From Streptomyces lienomycini (lineage in GTDB: Bacteria; Actinomycetota; Actinomycetes; Streptomycetales; Streptomycetaceae), in contig NZ_CP116257.1 of NCBI RefSeq assembly GCF_027947595.1, positions 3,658,001 to 3,722,000 on the forward strand: DNA of 64,000 nucleotides, in the 5' to 3' direction. Positions 23,001 through 31,663 of the stretch are shown one piece after another. The notes beneath the pieces were generated by a model that saw nothing but the letters and a program-made list of their open reading frames with translations, did not search any database and was not told where the DNA came from. The translations under genes were made by a program, and so were the position numbers. Each line of letters begins with the position of its first letter. Position 1 is the first letter of the stretch.

Positions 23001-24878
23001 GCCCTTGGGGCGGCCGGTGGAGCCCGAGGTGTAGATGACGTACGCGGGGTGCTCCGGCCGCAGTGGGCGCAACCGGTTGCCGTCGGCGGGGTCCGCGTCC
23101 GGCCGGGTGGCGAGCAGGGCGGCCGTGGCGGGCTCGTCCGGCACGATTGTCCGGATGCCGGCCGACAGCGACGGTGCGGTGCCGGGATCGGTGACGACCA
23201 GGACCGGCTCGGCGTCCGCCAGCATGTACGCCAGCCGGGACTCCGGGTAGGCGGGGTCGAGCGGCAGATAGGCCGCTCCCGTCTTGGTGACGGCCAGCAG
23301 CGCGACGATCAGCTCCACGGAGCGTGGCAGGGCCAGCGCGACGATCCGTTCCGGTCCGGCCCCGCGGGCGATCAGCAGATGTGCGAGGCGGTTCGCCCGC
23401 CGGTTCAGCTCGCCGTAGGACAGCCGGATACCACCGAGGGAGAGGGCCGGTGCGTCGGGGGCGGCCGCGGCCCGGACCTGGAACAGCTCCGGCAGGGTGG
23501 CGCCGCGCGCGGGTGCCGCGACGGGCGGCAGCAGCAGCCGGCGGCGTTCGGCAGCGGTCAGGAGGTTGATCCGGCCCACGGGGGAGTGCGGGTCGGTCTC
23601 GGTGACCGCGTTCAGCAGGGTCAGGAACCGGTCCCGGTGCGCCGTGAGCGTCTCCTGGTCGCAGACCTCGGGGTGCGCGGTCAGGTCGACCTGGAGGCCG
23701 GAGCCGTCCCGCCGGTCCCACACGGCGATCGTCAGGTCGCCCACGAGACCGGAGGAGAGGTTGTGCACGGTGGCCGGACGGCCGGCGAACCGCAGGTCGT
23801 AGTCGAACGACATGACGTTGACCAGCGGTGCGTAGCGGGCCGCGACCCGGTCCGGCAACTCGATGTCCCGGTGCACGTCCTCCCCGCGGTACCGCTGGTG
23901 GGACACGACGTCACGGACCCGGTCGCTCACCTGCTCGACCAGTTCGGCGATGCTCAGCTCCGGCCGGACCGACACGCGCAGCGGCAGGACGTTCGACGTC
24001 ATGCCCGGCGTGCGGCGCAGTACGACGTCGGTGCGCGCCGCGACGGGCAGTCCCACCACCACGTCGCGGGCGCCGGTCATCCGGTGCACGTAGGCCGTGG
24101 CCGCCGCGATCGCCGGCTGGGACCACGGCACCCTGGCCCGGCGCGCGACCTCCCGCATGCGCTCCAGGCGGGACTGGTCGAGCCAGGCGGTGCTGCGCAG
24201 CAGCCGCGTGGGTGTCGTCCGCGAGGGGGTGACGAGCCGCGGGGTCTGCGGCCGGTCGGTGAACAGACCGGACCAGAATCTCCGGTCCTCGGAGAACCGA
24301 CCGGAGGCGCGGTAGTCGGAGTCGCTGTCGAGCAGTCCGCGTAGCGAACCGAAGGGCGAATCGCCGCAGGGCCGCCCCTCGGCGAAAGCGGTGTAGACGT
24401 CCGCCACGCGCCGGGCGATGAGCTGGGCGCCGAAGGCGTCCATGACGATGTGGTGGTAACTGTGGTACCAGATGCGGCAGTCGGCGCCGAGGTCGATCAG
24501 CGCGTGCCGGAACAGTGGGCCGCGGGCGAGGTCCATCGGCCGGCGGATGTCCTGCTCCATCCACGCCGTCGCCGCGGCCGAGGGATCGGCCTGCCCGCCG
24601 ACGTCGATGTGCGGCAGCGGCCAGTCGGCCGCCCGCCGTACGATCTGCTGGGCGTCGTCGCCGGATTCGACGAACCGGACGTGCAGGGCGTCGACCTCGC
24701 CGACCGTCCGACGCACCGCGCGTTCGAACAGTTCGGGATCGAGCGGGCCATTGATCCGCACGTATTCCCCGACCCGGTACACACTGTTCGTGGATTCCAG
24801 GCGCTGCTCGGCGAACCAGATCTCACGCTGTGCGGCCGACAGGGAAAGAATCGCACCGTCGGGCTCACGACCAGACAA
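17064..24878 (-). CDS. acmB: Actinomycin synthetase II-like NRPS, line 1 (Thr, D-Val)
   Basis: Two-module synthetase of 2604 residues. Domain order: starter C domain that should accept 4-MHA (HHIVMDA near residue 142); A1 (about 460-965) with code DFWSVGMVHK, threonine-type; T1 ([11 protein letters not shown] near 1006-1016); C2 (HHIAADGW near 1205); A2 with code DAYWWGGTFK, valine-type; T2 with the GGDSI form typical before epimerases; and a C-terminal E domain with [11 protein letters not shown]. Product: 4-MHA-Thr-D-Val on the carrier. Translation starts at TTG 24878, with GGAGG nine bases upstream; no ATG or GTG fits better. The stop overlaps the acmC start by one base, so the two genes are translationally coupled. 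The promoter region is shared divergently with the 4-MHA ligase gene and contains the cluster palindrome. Confidence 0.95.
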   Translation of the reverse strand: MSGREPDGAILSLSAAQREIWFAEQRLESTNSVYRVGEYVRINGPLDPELFERAVRRTVGEVDALHVRFVESGDDAQQIVRRAADWPLPHIDVGGQADPSAAATAWMEQDIRRPMDLARGPLFRHALIDLGADCRIWYHSYHHIVMDAFGAQLIARRVADVYTAFAEGRPCGDSPFGSLRGLLDSDSDYRASGRFSEDRRFWSGLFTDRPQTPRLVTPSRTTPTRLLRSTAWLDQSRLERMREVARRARVPWSQPAIAAATAYVHRMTGARDVVVGLPVAARTDVVLRRTPGMTSNVLPLRVSVRPELSIAELVEQVSDRVRDVVSHQRYRGEDVHRDIELPDRVAARYAPLVNVMSFDYDLRFAGRPATVHNLSSGLVGDLTIAVWDRRDGSGLQVDLTAHPEVCDQETLTAHRDRFLTLLNAVTETDPHSPVGRINLLTAAERRRLLLPPVAAPARGATLPELFQVRAAAAPDAPALSLGGIRLSYGELNRRANRLAHLLIARGAGPERIVALALPRSVELIVALLAVTKTGAAYLPLDPAYPESRLAYMLADAEPVLVVTDPGTAPSLSAGIRTIVPDEPATAALLATRPDADPADGNRLRPLRPEHPAYVIYTSGSTGRPKGVLVTHRNVVRLFDATRERFAFDGRDVWTLFHSAAFDFSTWEIWGALLHGARLVVVPYEVSRTPGQLLRLLVDERVTVLSQTPSAFYQLMQADREDPAPGEGLVLRTVVFGGEALRPDRLRPWYERHADRAPTLVNMYGITETTVHVTRHELDSAQAATETSVVGTGLPDLRTYVLDPGLQPVPPGAAGELYVAGAGLARGYLRRPGLTAQRFVADPYGPPGTLMYRTGDVARWNTDGLLEYQGRSDDQVKVRGFRIEPGEVEAALAEHEGVAQVAVLVRRDRRDDDRLVAYVVPAPGTGARPDDLRAFARGRLPEHMVPASVVLIGRLPLTPNGKLDRAALPAPEHAPAQGPRKPARTPREQVVCELFAEILGVAEVGADDNFFDLGGHSVLATRLTGRLRAAYGLELGLRALFESATPAEIARRLDDAAPARPALVRAARPATLPLSFAQRRLWFLHQLDGPNATYNTPFVLRLSGQVDRAALRAALGDVVARHESLRTVVRERDGAARQVVLAEVVTPFVEREAGRADLTARVAEASRRRFDLAVEPPVRAELLTLSSHEHVLLLVLHHIAADGWSIGPLSRDLATAYGARSRGEPPELPELPVQYADYTLWQRDLLGDPEDADSLFAAQVDYWKGQLAGLPECVDLPTDRPRPAVASHRGDYVAASIGADLHRRLLETARAGNASLFMVLMAGLAALLSRLGVGPDVPVGSPIAGRTDPALDDLVGLFVNTQVIRTDTSGNPSFTELVARVREAALAAHAHQDVPFEHLVEVLSPTRSLAHHPLFQVVLALQNAGAPDFTLPGLRVSSELGRTGTAKFDLFLSLTEEYDAEGRPAGVHGLVEYAGDLFEPGTVRTLWERWVRLLDAAVTAPDVPVGRASLLTPAERERILRQGTGPSRPAPDRGLPALFEALADAEPDAVAVVSGGTTLTRSALNARANRLAHTLRARGVGRGDTVALRLDRSVDAVVAILAVLKAGATYVPLDSRLPRARRELVLRESRSVLVVTAAGAAAPDGVPHLDVDDPVTATGPATNPGVPAEPADAAYIMYTSGSTGRPKGIAVTHANIVGLASDPCWSDAAHERVLLHSPLAFDASTYELWVPLLRGGRIVVAPAGDLDVPALAELIGGSGVTGLWLTAALFDLMAEHEPDCFAAVRQVWAGGEALSPSAVGRVLAACPDTVVVNGYGPTETTTFATCRPTRAPFSDAAGIPIGRPMAGNLVRVLDTDLHPVPEAVVGELYIAGSGVARGYVGQPALTAERFVADPFGPPGTRMYRTGDLVRWTGGGDLEFTGRSDDQVKLRGFRIEPAEIEAVLTGHPDVVRAAVLARPDHTGGPRLVAYVVTGTDTAAVRAHAAERLPDYMVPSAFVALPELPLTPNGKVDRAALPEPAAPVTGRREPRTPREKLLCDLFSQALGLAAVGPDDDFFALGGDSILSIRLVSQARAAGLDAGVRDVFEHRTAARLAEVVGDLSAPRPPEESGHGDGVVQPSPIMCWLEDRGGPIERFSQSLLLRTPDGLGRDALVAAVATLTRHHDALRGRLAPATPGERRSLEIRPAGTVSASESVHVVDVTGHSAGQLRTCVEREAEAATAWLSPREGRLARYVWFDAGPGRPGRLLILVHHLAVDGVSWRILVPDLLAALTGGRLHPVGTSVRGWSRLLRSRALLPEVVAELPWWKRTLSGADPLMTARSLDPARDVFGTAEQLTTTLPPDVTEPLLTSVPTAFHAGVQDVLLTALALALGHFRRERGHGEDGGVLIDVEGHGRDEDGSGADLSRTVGWFTCLYPARLDPGAHAWEDVTSGGAGVDAACKRVKEQMRAVPGHGRGYGLLRYLNTDTAAELAGLPLPQIGFNYVGRFPAPGAPLVPEHPRWQVADEIGLVGGSDPGLPLAHGLEVNAAVRDHADGPRLTATWTWAPGMWPEADVRAVADHWFQALRGLARHGSGQGSGGFTPSDFPLVGLDQHDVEQLEDLWRSR

Positions 24879-25132
24879 TCTTCAGCCTCCGGTTGCGTAG
24901 AGCCACCTGATTTCAGAACTCCGGCGGGAGAAATACAGACGGTTGTTGTGCGACAGCCGGTGATCTCACGATCCGGGCACGGCCCGAACCTAACACGGCG
25001 CTTCCGGGAGTCAATGTCGGAAGCGGGGCGCGGGCAGCCGTTGTTGTCCCGCCGGCGGGACACTGCTTTTTACCCGGCCGTCCATAATGGCCATGCTGGC
25101 TTCCCGATACTTCCAGCCGGTGAGGGAGAGGC
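24879..25132. promoter_or_regulatory. Divergent promoter region acmB (line 1) / acmA
   Basis: 254-base gap serving both strands. It contains the 18-bp palindrome at 25045-25062, a CGCTTCCG...CGGAAGCG hairpin just beside it (about 25000-25028), a GTTAGG element towards acmB about 50 bases from the palindrome, and a CATAAT element towards acmA near 25083. Confidence 0.6.
25045..25062. promoter_or_regulatory. Cluster palindrome copy 1 (candidate LmbU-type operator)
   Basis: Perfect 18-bp palindrome TGTCCCGCCGGCGGGACA between the divergent acmB (line 1) and acmA starts. Identical to the copy at 34140 and near-identical to those at 58503 and 60263. It contains the 8-bp core CGCCGGCG. Confidence 0.7.
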
Positions 25133-26527
25133 ATGGAAAAGGCGTCCTGGTGGGGCACATCATTGCTGGAGGCCGGTGCGGACCGGTATCCCTGGGTTAT
25201 TTCGCGTACCGAGGAATCCCGTTCCGAACTGCGCTCCGCGGTGGCCGGACTCGGCCGTGCGTTCGCCGACCACGGGATGGGCCCCGGCAGCACGGTCCTG
25301 CTGCGGATGCGTCCGAGCCTCACCTGTCTGCGCGTGCTGCTGGCTCTGTGGAGCCGGGGCGCGCAGGTGATACTGGTGGATTTCCGGTCGTCCGGCGCCG
25401 AGTACCAACCGCTCGTCGATCTTCTGCGACCGCAGTACACCATCGACTCCGACGCGTACACCGGGCCGGCGACCGGGCTGGCGGACGAGGTCCCCTTCCG
25501 TGTCCGTTCCCGGCCGACCGGGGTGCCCGCGACGTCGGACGCCTGCCTCGTCCAGTTCAGTTCCGGCTCGACCGGCCGGCCCAAGGTGATCGGCCGCACC
25601 CCCCAGTCGCTGCTCGCCGAACTCGGCCGGCACGCCGCGTTGGCGGAACTGCCGGGCGCCGGCGACCGCGTACTGGTGCTCAACTCCCTCGTCCACACGA
25701 TGGGCCTGGTCACCGGGGTGCTGTACGCGCTTCAGGCGGGCGCGACGGTGGTGCTGCCGCCCGCGCCCACCCCGTCCGACGTGCTGGAGACGGCACGGCG
25801 GACCGGGGCCGTCGCGATCTACGGAGTGCCGGCCCACTTCGAACTGCTGACCAGGACCGCGCAGGCGCCCCCGCTGCCCGCGCTGCGGCTGGCGGTCACC
25901 GGCGGCGAACGGCTGCCCGTCGACGTGTACGAGGAGTTCCACCGCCGCTACGGAGTACCGCTCGGCCAGGTGTACGGCGTCACCGAGACCGGACTGCTCG
26001 CGGCCGGCCTGCACGGACCGAGGCCGCCGGCGCTGGGCGCGTTGGTGCCGGGAGTCGAGGCGAAGGTCGTCGACCAGGAACTGCACGTGCGCCTCGACCG
26101 GTCCCCGTACCTGCTCGACGACCAGCCGGACCGGTACGCGGACGGCTGGCTGCGCACCTTCGACCGTTTCACCGCGGACGACACCAGCGGCGAACTGAGC
26201 ATCCTCGGCCGCGCCGACTCCCTCGTCACCATCGGCGGCCTGAAGGTCGACCTCGCCGAGGTGGAGACGGTGCTGCGGCAGCACCCCGCCGTCCGTGAGG
26301 CGGTCGTGCTGCACCACGAGGTGATCGAGGCGTACGTCGGGGGCGAGACGGCGCCCGAGCCGGGCGAACTCATCGCCTGGTGCCGGGAGCGGCTGAGCGC
26401 GGTCAAGATCCCCAAACGCTTCCTCGCGGCCCCCGCCCTGCCCCGCAACAAGACCGGCAAGCTCTCCCGCGACCGGAGTGCCATCCGGTCCGCCCTGTGC
26501 CCCGACCCCGGAGGAGCAACCCAGTGA
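25133..26527 (+). CDS. acmA: 4-MHA AMP ligase (actinomycin synthetase I-like)
   Basis: Stand-alone adenylating enzyme of 464 residues that should activate 4-methyl-3-hydroxyanthranilate and load it onto the small carrier protein encoded next. It belongs to the acyl/aryl-CoA ligase superfamily: P-loop [10 protein letters not shown] near residue 143, YGVTETG near 280, DRYADGW near 335, and a C-terminal NKTGKLSRD with the catalytic lysine near 444. It lacks C and T domains, as expected of ACMS I. ATG at 25133 follows GAGGGAGAGG. Its stop overlaps the carrier gene start (GTGA), giving a tight ligase-carrier pair. It is the only free-standing ligase in the window, so both synthetase pairs probably draw 4-MHA from it. 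Confidence 0.92.
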   Translation: MEKASWWGTSLLEAGADRYPWVISRTEESRSELRSAVAGLGRAFADHGMGPGSTVLLRMRPSLTCLRVLLALWSRGAQVILVDFRSSGAEYQPLVDLLRPQYTIDSDAYTGPATGLADEVPFRVRSRPTGVPATSDACLVQFSSGSTGRPKVIGRTPQSLLAELGRHAALAELPGAGDRVLVLNSLVHTMGLVTGVLYALQAGATVVLPPAPTPSDVLETARRTGAVAIYGVPAHFELLTRTAQAPPLPALRLAVTGGERLPVDVYEEFHRRYGVPLGQVYGVTETGLLAAGLHGPRPPALGALVPGVEAKVVDQELHVRLDRSPYLLDDQPDRYADGWLRTFDRFTADDTSGELSILGRADSLVTIGGLKVDLAEVETVLRQHPAVREAVVLHHEVIEAYVGGETAPEPGELIAWCRERLSAVKIPKRFLAAPALPRNKTGKLSRDRSAIRSALCPDPGGATQ

Positions 26528-26769
26528 TCAGCAAGGAAGAGATCAGGGAGATCCTCTCCCAGAGCCGTTCGTTGGCACTGTCCGCCGACATCGGTGACGA
26601 CGGGGAGTTCGTCATGGACTCCTTCACCATGGTCACCCTCCAGGCATGTCTGGAGGACCGCCACGGCATACGCCTGGACCCGCGGTTCGACGAACTGCCG
26701 CTGCTGAACTCCGTCAACGAGATCCACGCGTACCTGCTCGAACGCTTCCCCGACCGCATGGCCCGCTGA
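26524..26769 (+). CDS. acmD: 4-MHA carrier protein
   Basis: Discrete aryl/acyl carrier protein of 81 residues. The phosphopantetheine serine lies in EFVMDSFTMV near residue 34, a DSF variant of the usual DSL. Starting at GTG 26524, it overlaps the ligase stop by four bases. A longer in-frame extension upstream exists only as a shadow within the ligase gene. By homology and position it holds the activated 4-MHA thioester and presents it to the starter C domains of both acmB-type synthetases. A hairpin 23 bases after the stop suggests the ligase-carrier operon ends here. Confidence 0.9.
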   Translation: MISKEEIREILSQSRSLALSADIGDDGEFVMDSFTMVTLQACLEDRHGIRLDPRFDELPLLNSVNEIHAYLLERFPDRMAR

Positions 26770-26791
26770 AGCGGCCGACCCCTCTCCTCCC

Positions 26792-26829
26792 GCTCCCCGG
26801 ACCGCGGCGTGCCGTCGGTGCCGGGGAGC
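26792..26829 (+). terminator. Terminator after acmA-acmD
   Basis: GCTCCCCGG ... CCGGGGAGC, a 9-bp perfect outer stem (26792-26800 with 26821-26829) with some further pairing inside, between acmD and the ABC exporter promoter. Confidence 0.6.
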
Positions 26830-26845
26830 TTCGCGTGCTAACGTT

Positions 26846-26856
26846 TTACGCTGTAA
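26846..26856. promoter_or_regulatory. Candidate TetR operator upstream of the ABC exporter
   Basis: TTACGCTGTAA, a perfect TTAC-N3-GTAA palindrome 25 bases before the exporter start, in an AT-rich promoter patch (GCTAACGTTTTACGC, TAATGAGATAG). The exporter and the TetR gene downstream make autoregulated drug-efflux control plausible. A related site lies at 4281. Confidence 0.55.
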
Positions 26857-26881
26857 TGAGATAGAGGAAAGGGGGAGCGAC

Positions 26882-27856
26882 GTGAGTGCGGAGCAGACGG
26901 ACCGGGCGGACCGACCCGCCATCGAGATCTCGGATCTGCGCATGACCTACGGCTCCACGACCGTGCTCCACGGGGTGAACTTCGAGGTCGCCCGGGGCGA
27001 GGTGGTCGCGCTGCTCGGCCCCAACGGCGCCGGGAAGTCGACGACCATCGAGATCCTCGAGGGCTTCCGCATGCGCTCGGCCGGCGACGTGCGCGTCCTC
27101 GGGACCGATCCCGCCCTGGGCGACGAGGCATGGCGGGCCCGGCTGGGCGTGGTGCTCCAGTCCTGGCGGGACCACGCGAAGTGGCCGGTGCGGGCCTTCC
27201 TGGCCCACTACGGCTCCTTGTACGCGCCGTACTCCACCGAGCGGTACGCGCGTCCGCGCGACGTGGACGAACTCCTCGACGTCGTCGGGCTCACCGACCA
27301 GGCAGGCCGCCTCGTCGGGCAGCTGTCCGGCGGTCAGCGGCGCCGACTGGACGTGGCCATCGGCATCGTCGGCCGGCCCGAGGTGCTGTTCCTCGACGAA
27401 CCGACCGTGGGCTTCGACCCCGAGGCACGCCAGGACTTCCACGGGCTGGTGCGCCGGCTCGCCGGGACGGAGGGCACCACGATCCTGCTGACCACCCACG
27501 ACCTCGACGAGGCCGAGAAGCTGGCGGACCGCATCGTGATCCTGGCCAAGGGGCGGATCGTGGCCGACGCCACGCCGCAGGAGCTGATCCGGCAGGTGGA
27601 GAACAGCGCCGAGGTGCGCTGGGTCCAGGAGAACGAACCGTTCACGACGTCGACGCGGACGCCGACCCGCTTCGTCCGCGACCTGTTCGAGCGGCACGGC
27701 GCCGCGATCGACAAGCTGGAGGTCCGCCGCGCCACCCTGCAGGACACCTACCTGGCCATGGTGCACGCCGCCGAGACGGGCCGGGACGACGCCGGGATCG
27801 CCGTGCTCGGCGGACCCCGGACGGGAACGCAGCCGATCGCGGAGGTGTCCTCATGA
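26882..27856 (+). CDS. ABC exporter ATPase (DrrA-like)
   Basis: Nucleotide-binding subunit of an ABC-2 drug exporter, 324 residues. Walker A GPNGAGKST near residue 48, Q-loop region VVLQSW near 90, signature LSGGQRRRLDVA near 146, Walker B VLFLDEPTVGFD near 165-176, and the switch histidine in TTHDLDE near 206. GTG start with GGGGGA just upstream; the stop overlaps the permease start (ATGA). DrrAB-type pairs confer self-resistance to DNA-intercalating antibiotics by export, and a homologous pair is expected in actinomycin clusters. Its promoter carries a TTAC-N3-GTAA palindrome, and a TetR gene follows. Confidence 0.93.
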   Translation: MSAEQTDRADRPAIEISDLRMTYGSTTVLHGVNFEVARGEVVALLGPNGAGKSTTIEILEGFRMRSAGDVRVLGTDPALGDEAWRARLGVVLQSWRDHAKWPVRAFLAHYGSLYAPYSTERYARPRDVDELLDVVGLTDQAGRLVGQLSGGQRRRLDVAIGIVGRPEVLFLDEPTVGFDPEARQDFHGLVRRLAGTEGTTILLTTHDLDEAEKLADRIVILAKGRIVADATPQELIRQVENSAEVRWVQENEPFTTSTRTPTRFVRDLFERHGAAIDKLEVRRATLQDTYLAMVHAAETGRDDAGIAVLGGPRTGTQPIAEVSS

Positions 27857-28701
27857 GCGTGACCGCCACCGCCACCGCGGTACGCAGCGGACTGACGGCG
27901 GGCCGGATCGAGACCCGCCAGTCGCTCGCCAACGCCCAGGACGTCGTCGGCATGCTGTTCATCCCGGTCGTCCTGCTGGTCGTCGCCCTCCTCAGGCGCG
28001 GTTCGGACATCGGCGGCACGGGCTTCTCGCTCGGCTCGACCACCCTCGCCGGACTGCTGGGGATGATCCTCGCCTTCAACGGGTTCCAGGCCGTGGCCTT
28101 CAACCTGCTGATGGAACGCGAGGACGGCACCCTCCTGCGGGCCAAGGCCGCTCCGAACGGCATGATCGCCTATCTGATCAGCAAGATCGTCCACTCGGCC
28201 GCGACGACCCTGATCACGACCGCCCTGCTGCTGGTGCCCGGCGTGCTGCTGTTCGACGGGGTGAGCCTGGACAGCTTCGGCTCCTGGTTCACGCTGGTCT
28301 GGGTCCTCGCGCTCGGGATGCTCGCCACGATGCCGATCGGCGCCGTCCTGGGATCCGTGCTCACCAGCCCCCGCAACATCAGCGTGGTCATGTTCCCCCT
28401 TCTCGCCCTCTTCGGGATCTCGGGCATCTTCTTCCCGATGACCGAGGCACCGGAATGGCTCCAATGGATCGCGCAGGTCTTCCCCGTCTACTGGCTGGGA
28501 CTCGGCATGCGCGCCGCATTGCTGCCGGACGCGTTCGCCGCGGTGGAGATCGGCGATTCCTGGCGGTACGTCGAGACGTTCTGCGTACTGGGCGCATGGA
28601 CGGCCATCGGATTTCTGCTGGCCCCCGTGGTGCTACGTCGAATGGCCCGCAAAGAATCCGGATCCGCTGTCGCGGAACGCCGTAAAGCGTCCATGCAGTA
28701 A
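27853..28701 (+). CDS. ABC-2 exporter permease (DrrB-like)
   Basis: Membrane subunit of the exporter, 282 residues. About six hydrophobic segments are visible, starting with GMLFIPVVLLVVALL (residues 33-47), then near 60-75, 109-130, 145-165, 175-192 and 235-255. The motif LMEREDGTLLRAKAAPNG is typical of the ABC-2 family. It overlaps the ATPase gene by four bases and ends in a basic cytoplasmic tail. With the ATPase it should pump the finished actinomycin out of the cell. Confidence 0.92.
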   Translation: MSVTATATAVRSGLTAGRIETRQSLANAQDVVGMLFIPVVLLVVALLRRGSDIGGTGFSLGSTTLAGLLGMILAFNGFQAVAFNLLMEREDGTLLRAKAAPNGMIAYLISKIVHSAATTLITTALLLVPGVLLFDGVSLDSFGSWFTLVWVLALGMLATMPIGAVLGSVLTSPRNISVVMFPLLALFGISGIFFPMTEAPEWLQWIAQVFPVYWLGLGMRAALLPDAFAAVEIGDSWRYVETFCVLGAWTAIGFLLAPVVLRRMARKESGSAVAERRKASMQ

Positions 28702-28815
28702 AGATCGCCGCGGGGCCGCTGTGGAATTCATCGGCCCGCACGAGGTCGGACCGCCGGGAAGCCGTACGGTAAGGTCATCGCCGTTCGGTTCCGTACAAGT
28801 CAAGGGGATGTGGTG

Positions 28816-29640
28816 ATGGTTTTCGCCGGGCAGGGAGATTTCCGTCGTTCCTTGGCCCTGTTGTGGCGCACCCCCGGCGCCGCCGCCCCTCGCACCGGCC
28901 CGGGCCCACGGCCCGGACTGACCGTGGACGGGATCGTCGACGCCGGCATCGCCGTCGCCGACGCCTCCGGGATCTCCGCCGTCTCCATGCGCGAGGTCGG
29001 CAGGCGTGTGGGGCGCACCGGAATGGCCCTCTACACGTATGTGCCCAGCAAGGACGAACTGGTCGACCTCATGTACGACCGGTCCCTCGCCGAACTCCCC
29101 ACCGACTACGACCTCGGAGCCGGCTGGCGGTCCGCCCTGGCGGCCTGGATGCACGACTACTGGGCGTTCTGTCTGCGCCACCCCTGGACCCTCCAGGTCT
29201 CGCAGGCACGCCCGGTCCTCGGCCCGAACGAGAACACCATGCTGGAGACGGTGCTGCGCATCCTCTTCACCACAGGGCTGAGCGCCGGCGTGCTGCGGCG
29301 GGTCGTCGGCACCCTGATCAACTACATCCGCGGCGCCGCCCAGACGGTCGTCGACTCCCGGCAGGCGGCCGCCGCGACCGGGGTGACCGACGAGGACTGG
29401 TGGTCGGCGCGTTCCGCCGCCTTCACCGAGATCGTGCCCGACTTCGCCGAGCGCTTCCCCATGGTGGTCCGCCTGTCCGCGGAGTCGGAGGCGGGGGCGC
29501 CGGCCGACCCGGACCAGCCCTACCTGGAGCGGGAGGCCACGGAAGCGTTCGACGCCGGCCTGGCAGTCCTGCTGGACGGGGTCGAGGCCACCGTCCGGCA
29601 GCACGGGCTGCCCGGAGCACCGGTGGCCGAGGGGGCCTGA
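28816..29640 (+). CDS. TetR-family regulator
   Basis: Probable repressor of about 274 residues. The N-terminal helix-turn-helix is VDGIVDAGIAVADASG ... SMREVGRRVGRTGMALYTYV (about residues 38-78), followed by a larger ligand-binding domain of the TetR_C type with an aromatic-rich stretch (GWRSALAAWMHDYWAF). AAGGGG at 28802-28807 can serve the ATG at 28816 or GTGs at 28810 and 28813; I chose the ATG. The gene follows the ABC exporter at 114 bases and is convergent with the SIS-domain gene. Context suggests control of efflux, and perhaps of biosynthesis, through the TTAC-N3-GTAA sites at 26846 and 4281. A TetR regulator is a known component of actinomycin clusters. Confidence 0.88.
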   Translation: MVFAGQGDFRRSLALLWRTPGAAAPRTGPGPRPGLTVDGIVDAGIAVADASGISAVSMREVGRRVGRTGMALYTYVPSKDELVDLMYDRSLAELPTDYDLGAGWRSALAAWMHDYWAFCLRHPWTLQVSQARPVLGPNENTMLETVLRILFTTGLSAGVLRRVVGTLINYIRGAAQTVVDSRQAAAATGVTDEDWWSARSAAFTEIVPDFAERFPMVVRLSAESEAGAPADPDQPYLEREATEAFDAGLAVLLDGVEATVRQHGLPGAPVAEGA

Positions 29641-29642
29641 CG

Positions 29643-29694
29643 CGAGGCCGGACGGGCACCGCGGACCGTTTGCCGCGGTGCCCGTCCGGCCTCG
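29643..29694. terminator. Strong bidirectional terminator
   Basis: Perfect 22-bp stem (29643-29664 with 29673-29694) with an 8-base loop, two bases after the TetR stop and eleven bases beyond the convergent SIS-domain gene stop. It is the longest perfect hairpin in the window. Confidence 0.85.
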
Positions 29695-29705
29695 TTCGCC
29701 GTCCG

Positions 29706-30821
29706 TCAGTTCGGGCTCTTCGCCATGGCGGCCTCGGCGCGGATCCGGCTCGTGTGGTACCACGGGTTGCCGGCGGCCTCGGAGATCAGATCGCGCGACC
29801 TGGTGTCGTACATCCTGCCCAGGTGCAGCGCGGTGTGCTGGACGAACTCCAGCGCCGTGAAGTACTTGCGCATGAACGTCGGCTGGTCGAGGGCGATCTC
29901 GGTCACCGACACGTTCCGGTTCTGCGGGATGTCCTGCCTCAGGAGCCGGACGAGGTTGTCCATCTTCTGCCGCGTGTACGCGTCGTCCTCGCTGTCGCGG
30001 AACAGCAGGACGCTGTGCCTGCGCTCCGGATCGGACAGGGTCGCGACCTCGCTGTGGCAGAACTCGTGGAAGAAGTTCCGGGTCGCCGGCACCATCGCCA
30101 TCTCGTTGAAGTGCATCTTGGCGAGCTTGAGAAGGCTCATGTACCACTTCGGCGACGACAGCATGATGATGTTGGCGTCCTTGGAGTTCCGCGCGGTGGT
30201 CCGCGCCGCCTCCTCCAGCGCCGGGGTGAAGTCCGTGCCCAGGTCGGCTGCGAGAGCCGCGACCTCCGCACGGTGATCGTCCTTGATCAGCCCCAGCCGC
30301 GGGAACATGTCCAGCAGGATCGCGAAGTACTGGCCGACGTGGAAGAGCGGGTACTCCCGGTCCGGCTCGCTCAGCTCCCAACGCGCCACCGACACCCCCG
30401 CCTCCCGGCCCAGCTCGCCGAGGCGGCCGCCGGAGGTCAGCAGCAGCGTGCGGTGGTAGCGCCCCGCCAGCGCGTGGAAGACCCGCACCGGCTCCTCGGA
30501 GTGCCCGCTGTAGGAGCTGATGACGAACAGGGTCCCCTCGTCGTCGACCACCGACTGGGGGACGAGGTAGGGGAAGTCGTAGTCGTTGAAGACCAGCACC
30601 TCCACGCCCGCGCCCACCGCGTTGAGGAACGTCCCGATGACATCGGAGACGATCGCGGAGCAGCCCATCCCGGAGAAGACGATGCGATGGAACTGACCAC
30701 TCTCGATGCGCTTCCTGAGATCGGGAGTGATCTCGGCGACCGAGTACTCACCGGATTTCAGGAAGTCCGAGCGATACCTGATCTTGAGGAAATCGGCATA
30801 CCGGTCGAGGCGTGCGAACAT
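29706..30821 (-). CDS. SIS-domain (phosphosugar isomerase-like) protein of unknown role
   Basis: 371 residues resembling the bifunctional phosphoglucose/phosphomannose isomerase group of SIS proteins. The first SIS half has IVFSGMGCSAIVSDVIG (residues 46-62) and FVISSYSGHSEEPVRVF (about 99-115), comparable to the GMGGSAIG and SYSGNTEE motifs of that group. The second half has the FNEMAMVPATRNFFHEFCHSE segment, where a conserved Glu and His are retained. It is the last gene of a minus-strand operon after halogenase, P450 and SDR, 35 bases after the SDR stop. I know no sugar step in actinomycin assembly, so it may be repurposed for precursor or beta-ring residue chemistry. Family call good, function unknown. 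Confidence 0.75.
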   Translation of the reverse strand: MFARLDRYADFLKIRYRSDFLKSGEYSVAEITPDLRKRIESGQFHRIVFSGMGCSAIVSDVIGTFLNAVGAGVEVLVFNDYDFPYLVPQSVVDDEGTLFVISSYSGHSEEPVRVFHALAGRYHRTLLLTSGGRLGELGREAGVSVARWELSEPDREYPLFHVGQYFAILLDMFPRLGLIKDDHRAEVAALAADLGTDFTPALEEAARTTARNSKDANIIMLSSPKWYMSLLKLAKMHFNEMAMVPATRNFFHEFCHSEVATLSDPERRHSVLLFRDSEDDAYTRQKMDNLVRLLRQDIPQNRNVSVTEIALDQPTFMRKYFTALEFVQHTALHLGRMYDTRSRDLISEAAGNPWYHTSRIRAEAAMAKSPN

Positions 30822-30856
30822 TCAGGGCTCTTCTCTCTCGAACAGGACGATGACTG

Positions 30857-31600
30857 CTACCACATGAACTGGCCGCCGTCGACGATGAGTTTCTGGCCCG
30901 TGACGTAACGGGCCCCCTCGCCCACCAGGAACTCCAGGGCGTCCGCCATCTCCTCCGGCGTACCGATCCGCCGCTGCGGGATCTCGGCGAGGAGATCGGC
31001 GCGCGCCGTCGGATCGGCGACCCGGAACCGGGTGCGCATCTCCTCCGTGTCGATCATCCCCGGGATCAGGGAGTTGACCCGGACGGCCGGAGCCAGCTCC
31101 AGGGCGAGGCACTTGGTGAGATGCATCAGCCCCGCCTTGCTCGCGCAGTAGTTGACGCCGTCGAGCCGGGGCCGGATGGCGGTCGTCGCCCCCACGTTGA
31201 CGACACTGGCGCCGCCCTCCAGTTCGAGCATGGCCGGCGCGAACGCCTTCGTCAGGTAGAACGGACCGGACAGATTGGCGTCGAGAACCTGCTGCCAGTC
31301 GGAGTCCGACATCTCCAGGAACGGCCCGTCGAGGTTGCGGCCCGCGTTGTTGACGAGCACCCGGGGTGCGCCGTGCGCGGCGAGCACACGCTCGGCGAAG
31401 GCGGCCACCGCGTCGGGGTCGGCCACGTCGAGCCGGACCGTCTCGACCCGGTCTCCGAGCTCGTCGCTCAGCAGGTCCGCGGCGGCCTTGTCGGCGCGGT
31501 ACACCGCGACGACGTGGTGTCCGAGGCGGGCCAGGCGCCGACTGAGCGCCACCCCGATTCCCTTGGTGCCTCCGGTGACGACAGCGATGCGGTCGGGCAT
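30857..31600 (-). CDS. Short-chain dehydrogenase/reductase
   Basis: FabG-like SDR of 247 residues. Cofactor loop TGGTKGIG (residues 9-16), NNAGRN near 88, catalytic YCASK near 153-157, and C-terminal GQKLIVDGG. The usual catalytic serine about 13 residues before the tyrosine is not visible: that stretch reads [11 protein letters not shown], so an adjacent threonine would have to substitute. An Asp at the end of beta-2 is not evident, while Arg/Lys follow (YRADK), so NADP(H) preference is plausible. It lies between P450 and SIS-domain genes in an operon headed by the halogenase, which suggests tailoring of a beta-ring residue. Substrate unknown. Confidence 0.85.
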   Translation of the reverse strand: MPDRIAVVTGGTKGIGVALSRRLARLGHHVVAVYRADKAAADLLSDELGDRVETVRLDVADPDAVAAFAERVLAAHGAPRVLVNNAGRNLDGPFLEMSDSDWQQVLDANLSGPFYLTKAFAPAMLELEGGASVVNVGATTAIRPRLDGVNYCASKAGLMHLTKCLALELAPAVRVNSLIPGMIDTEEMRTRFRVADPTARADLLAEIPQRRIGTPEEMADALEFLVGEGARYVTGQKLIVDGGQFMW

Positions 31601-31663
31601 GGTCCTCTCACCGTTTCCTCGGGGTCTGGACGGGCGGGGGAGTGGGACGTCTGCGCGCGCGGG

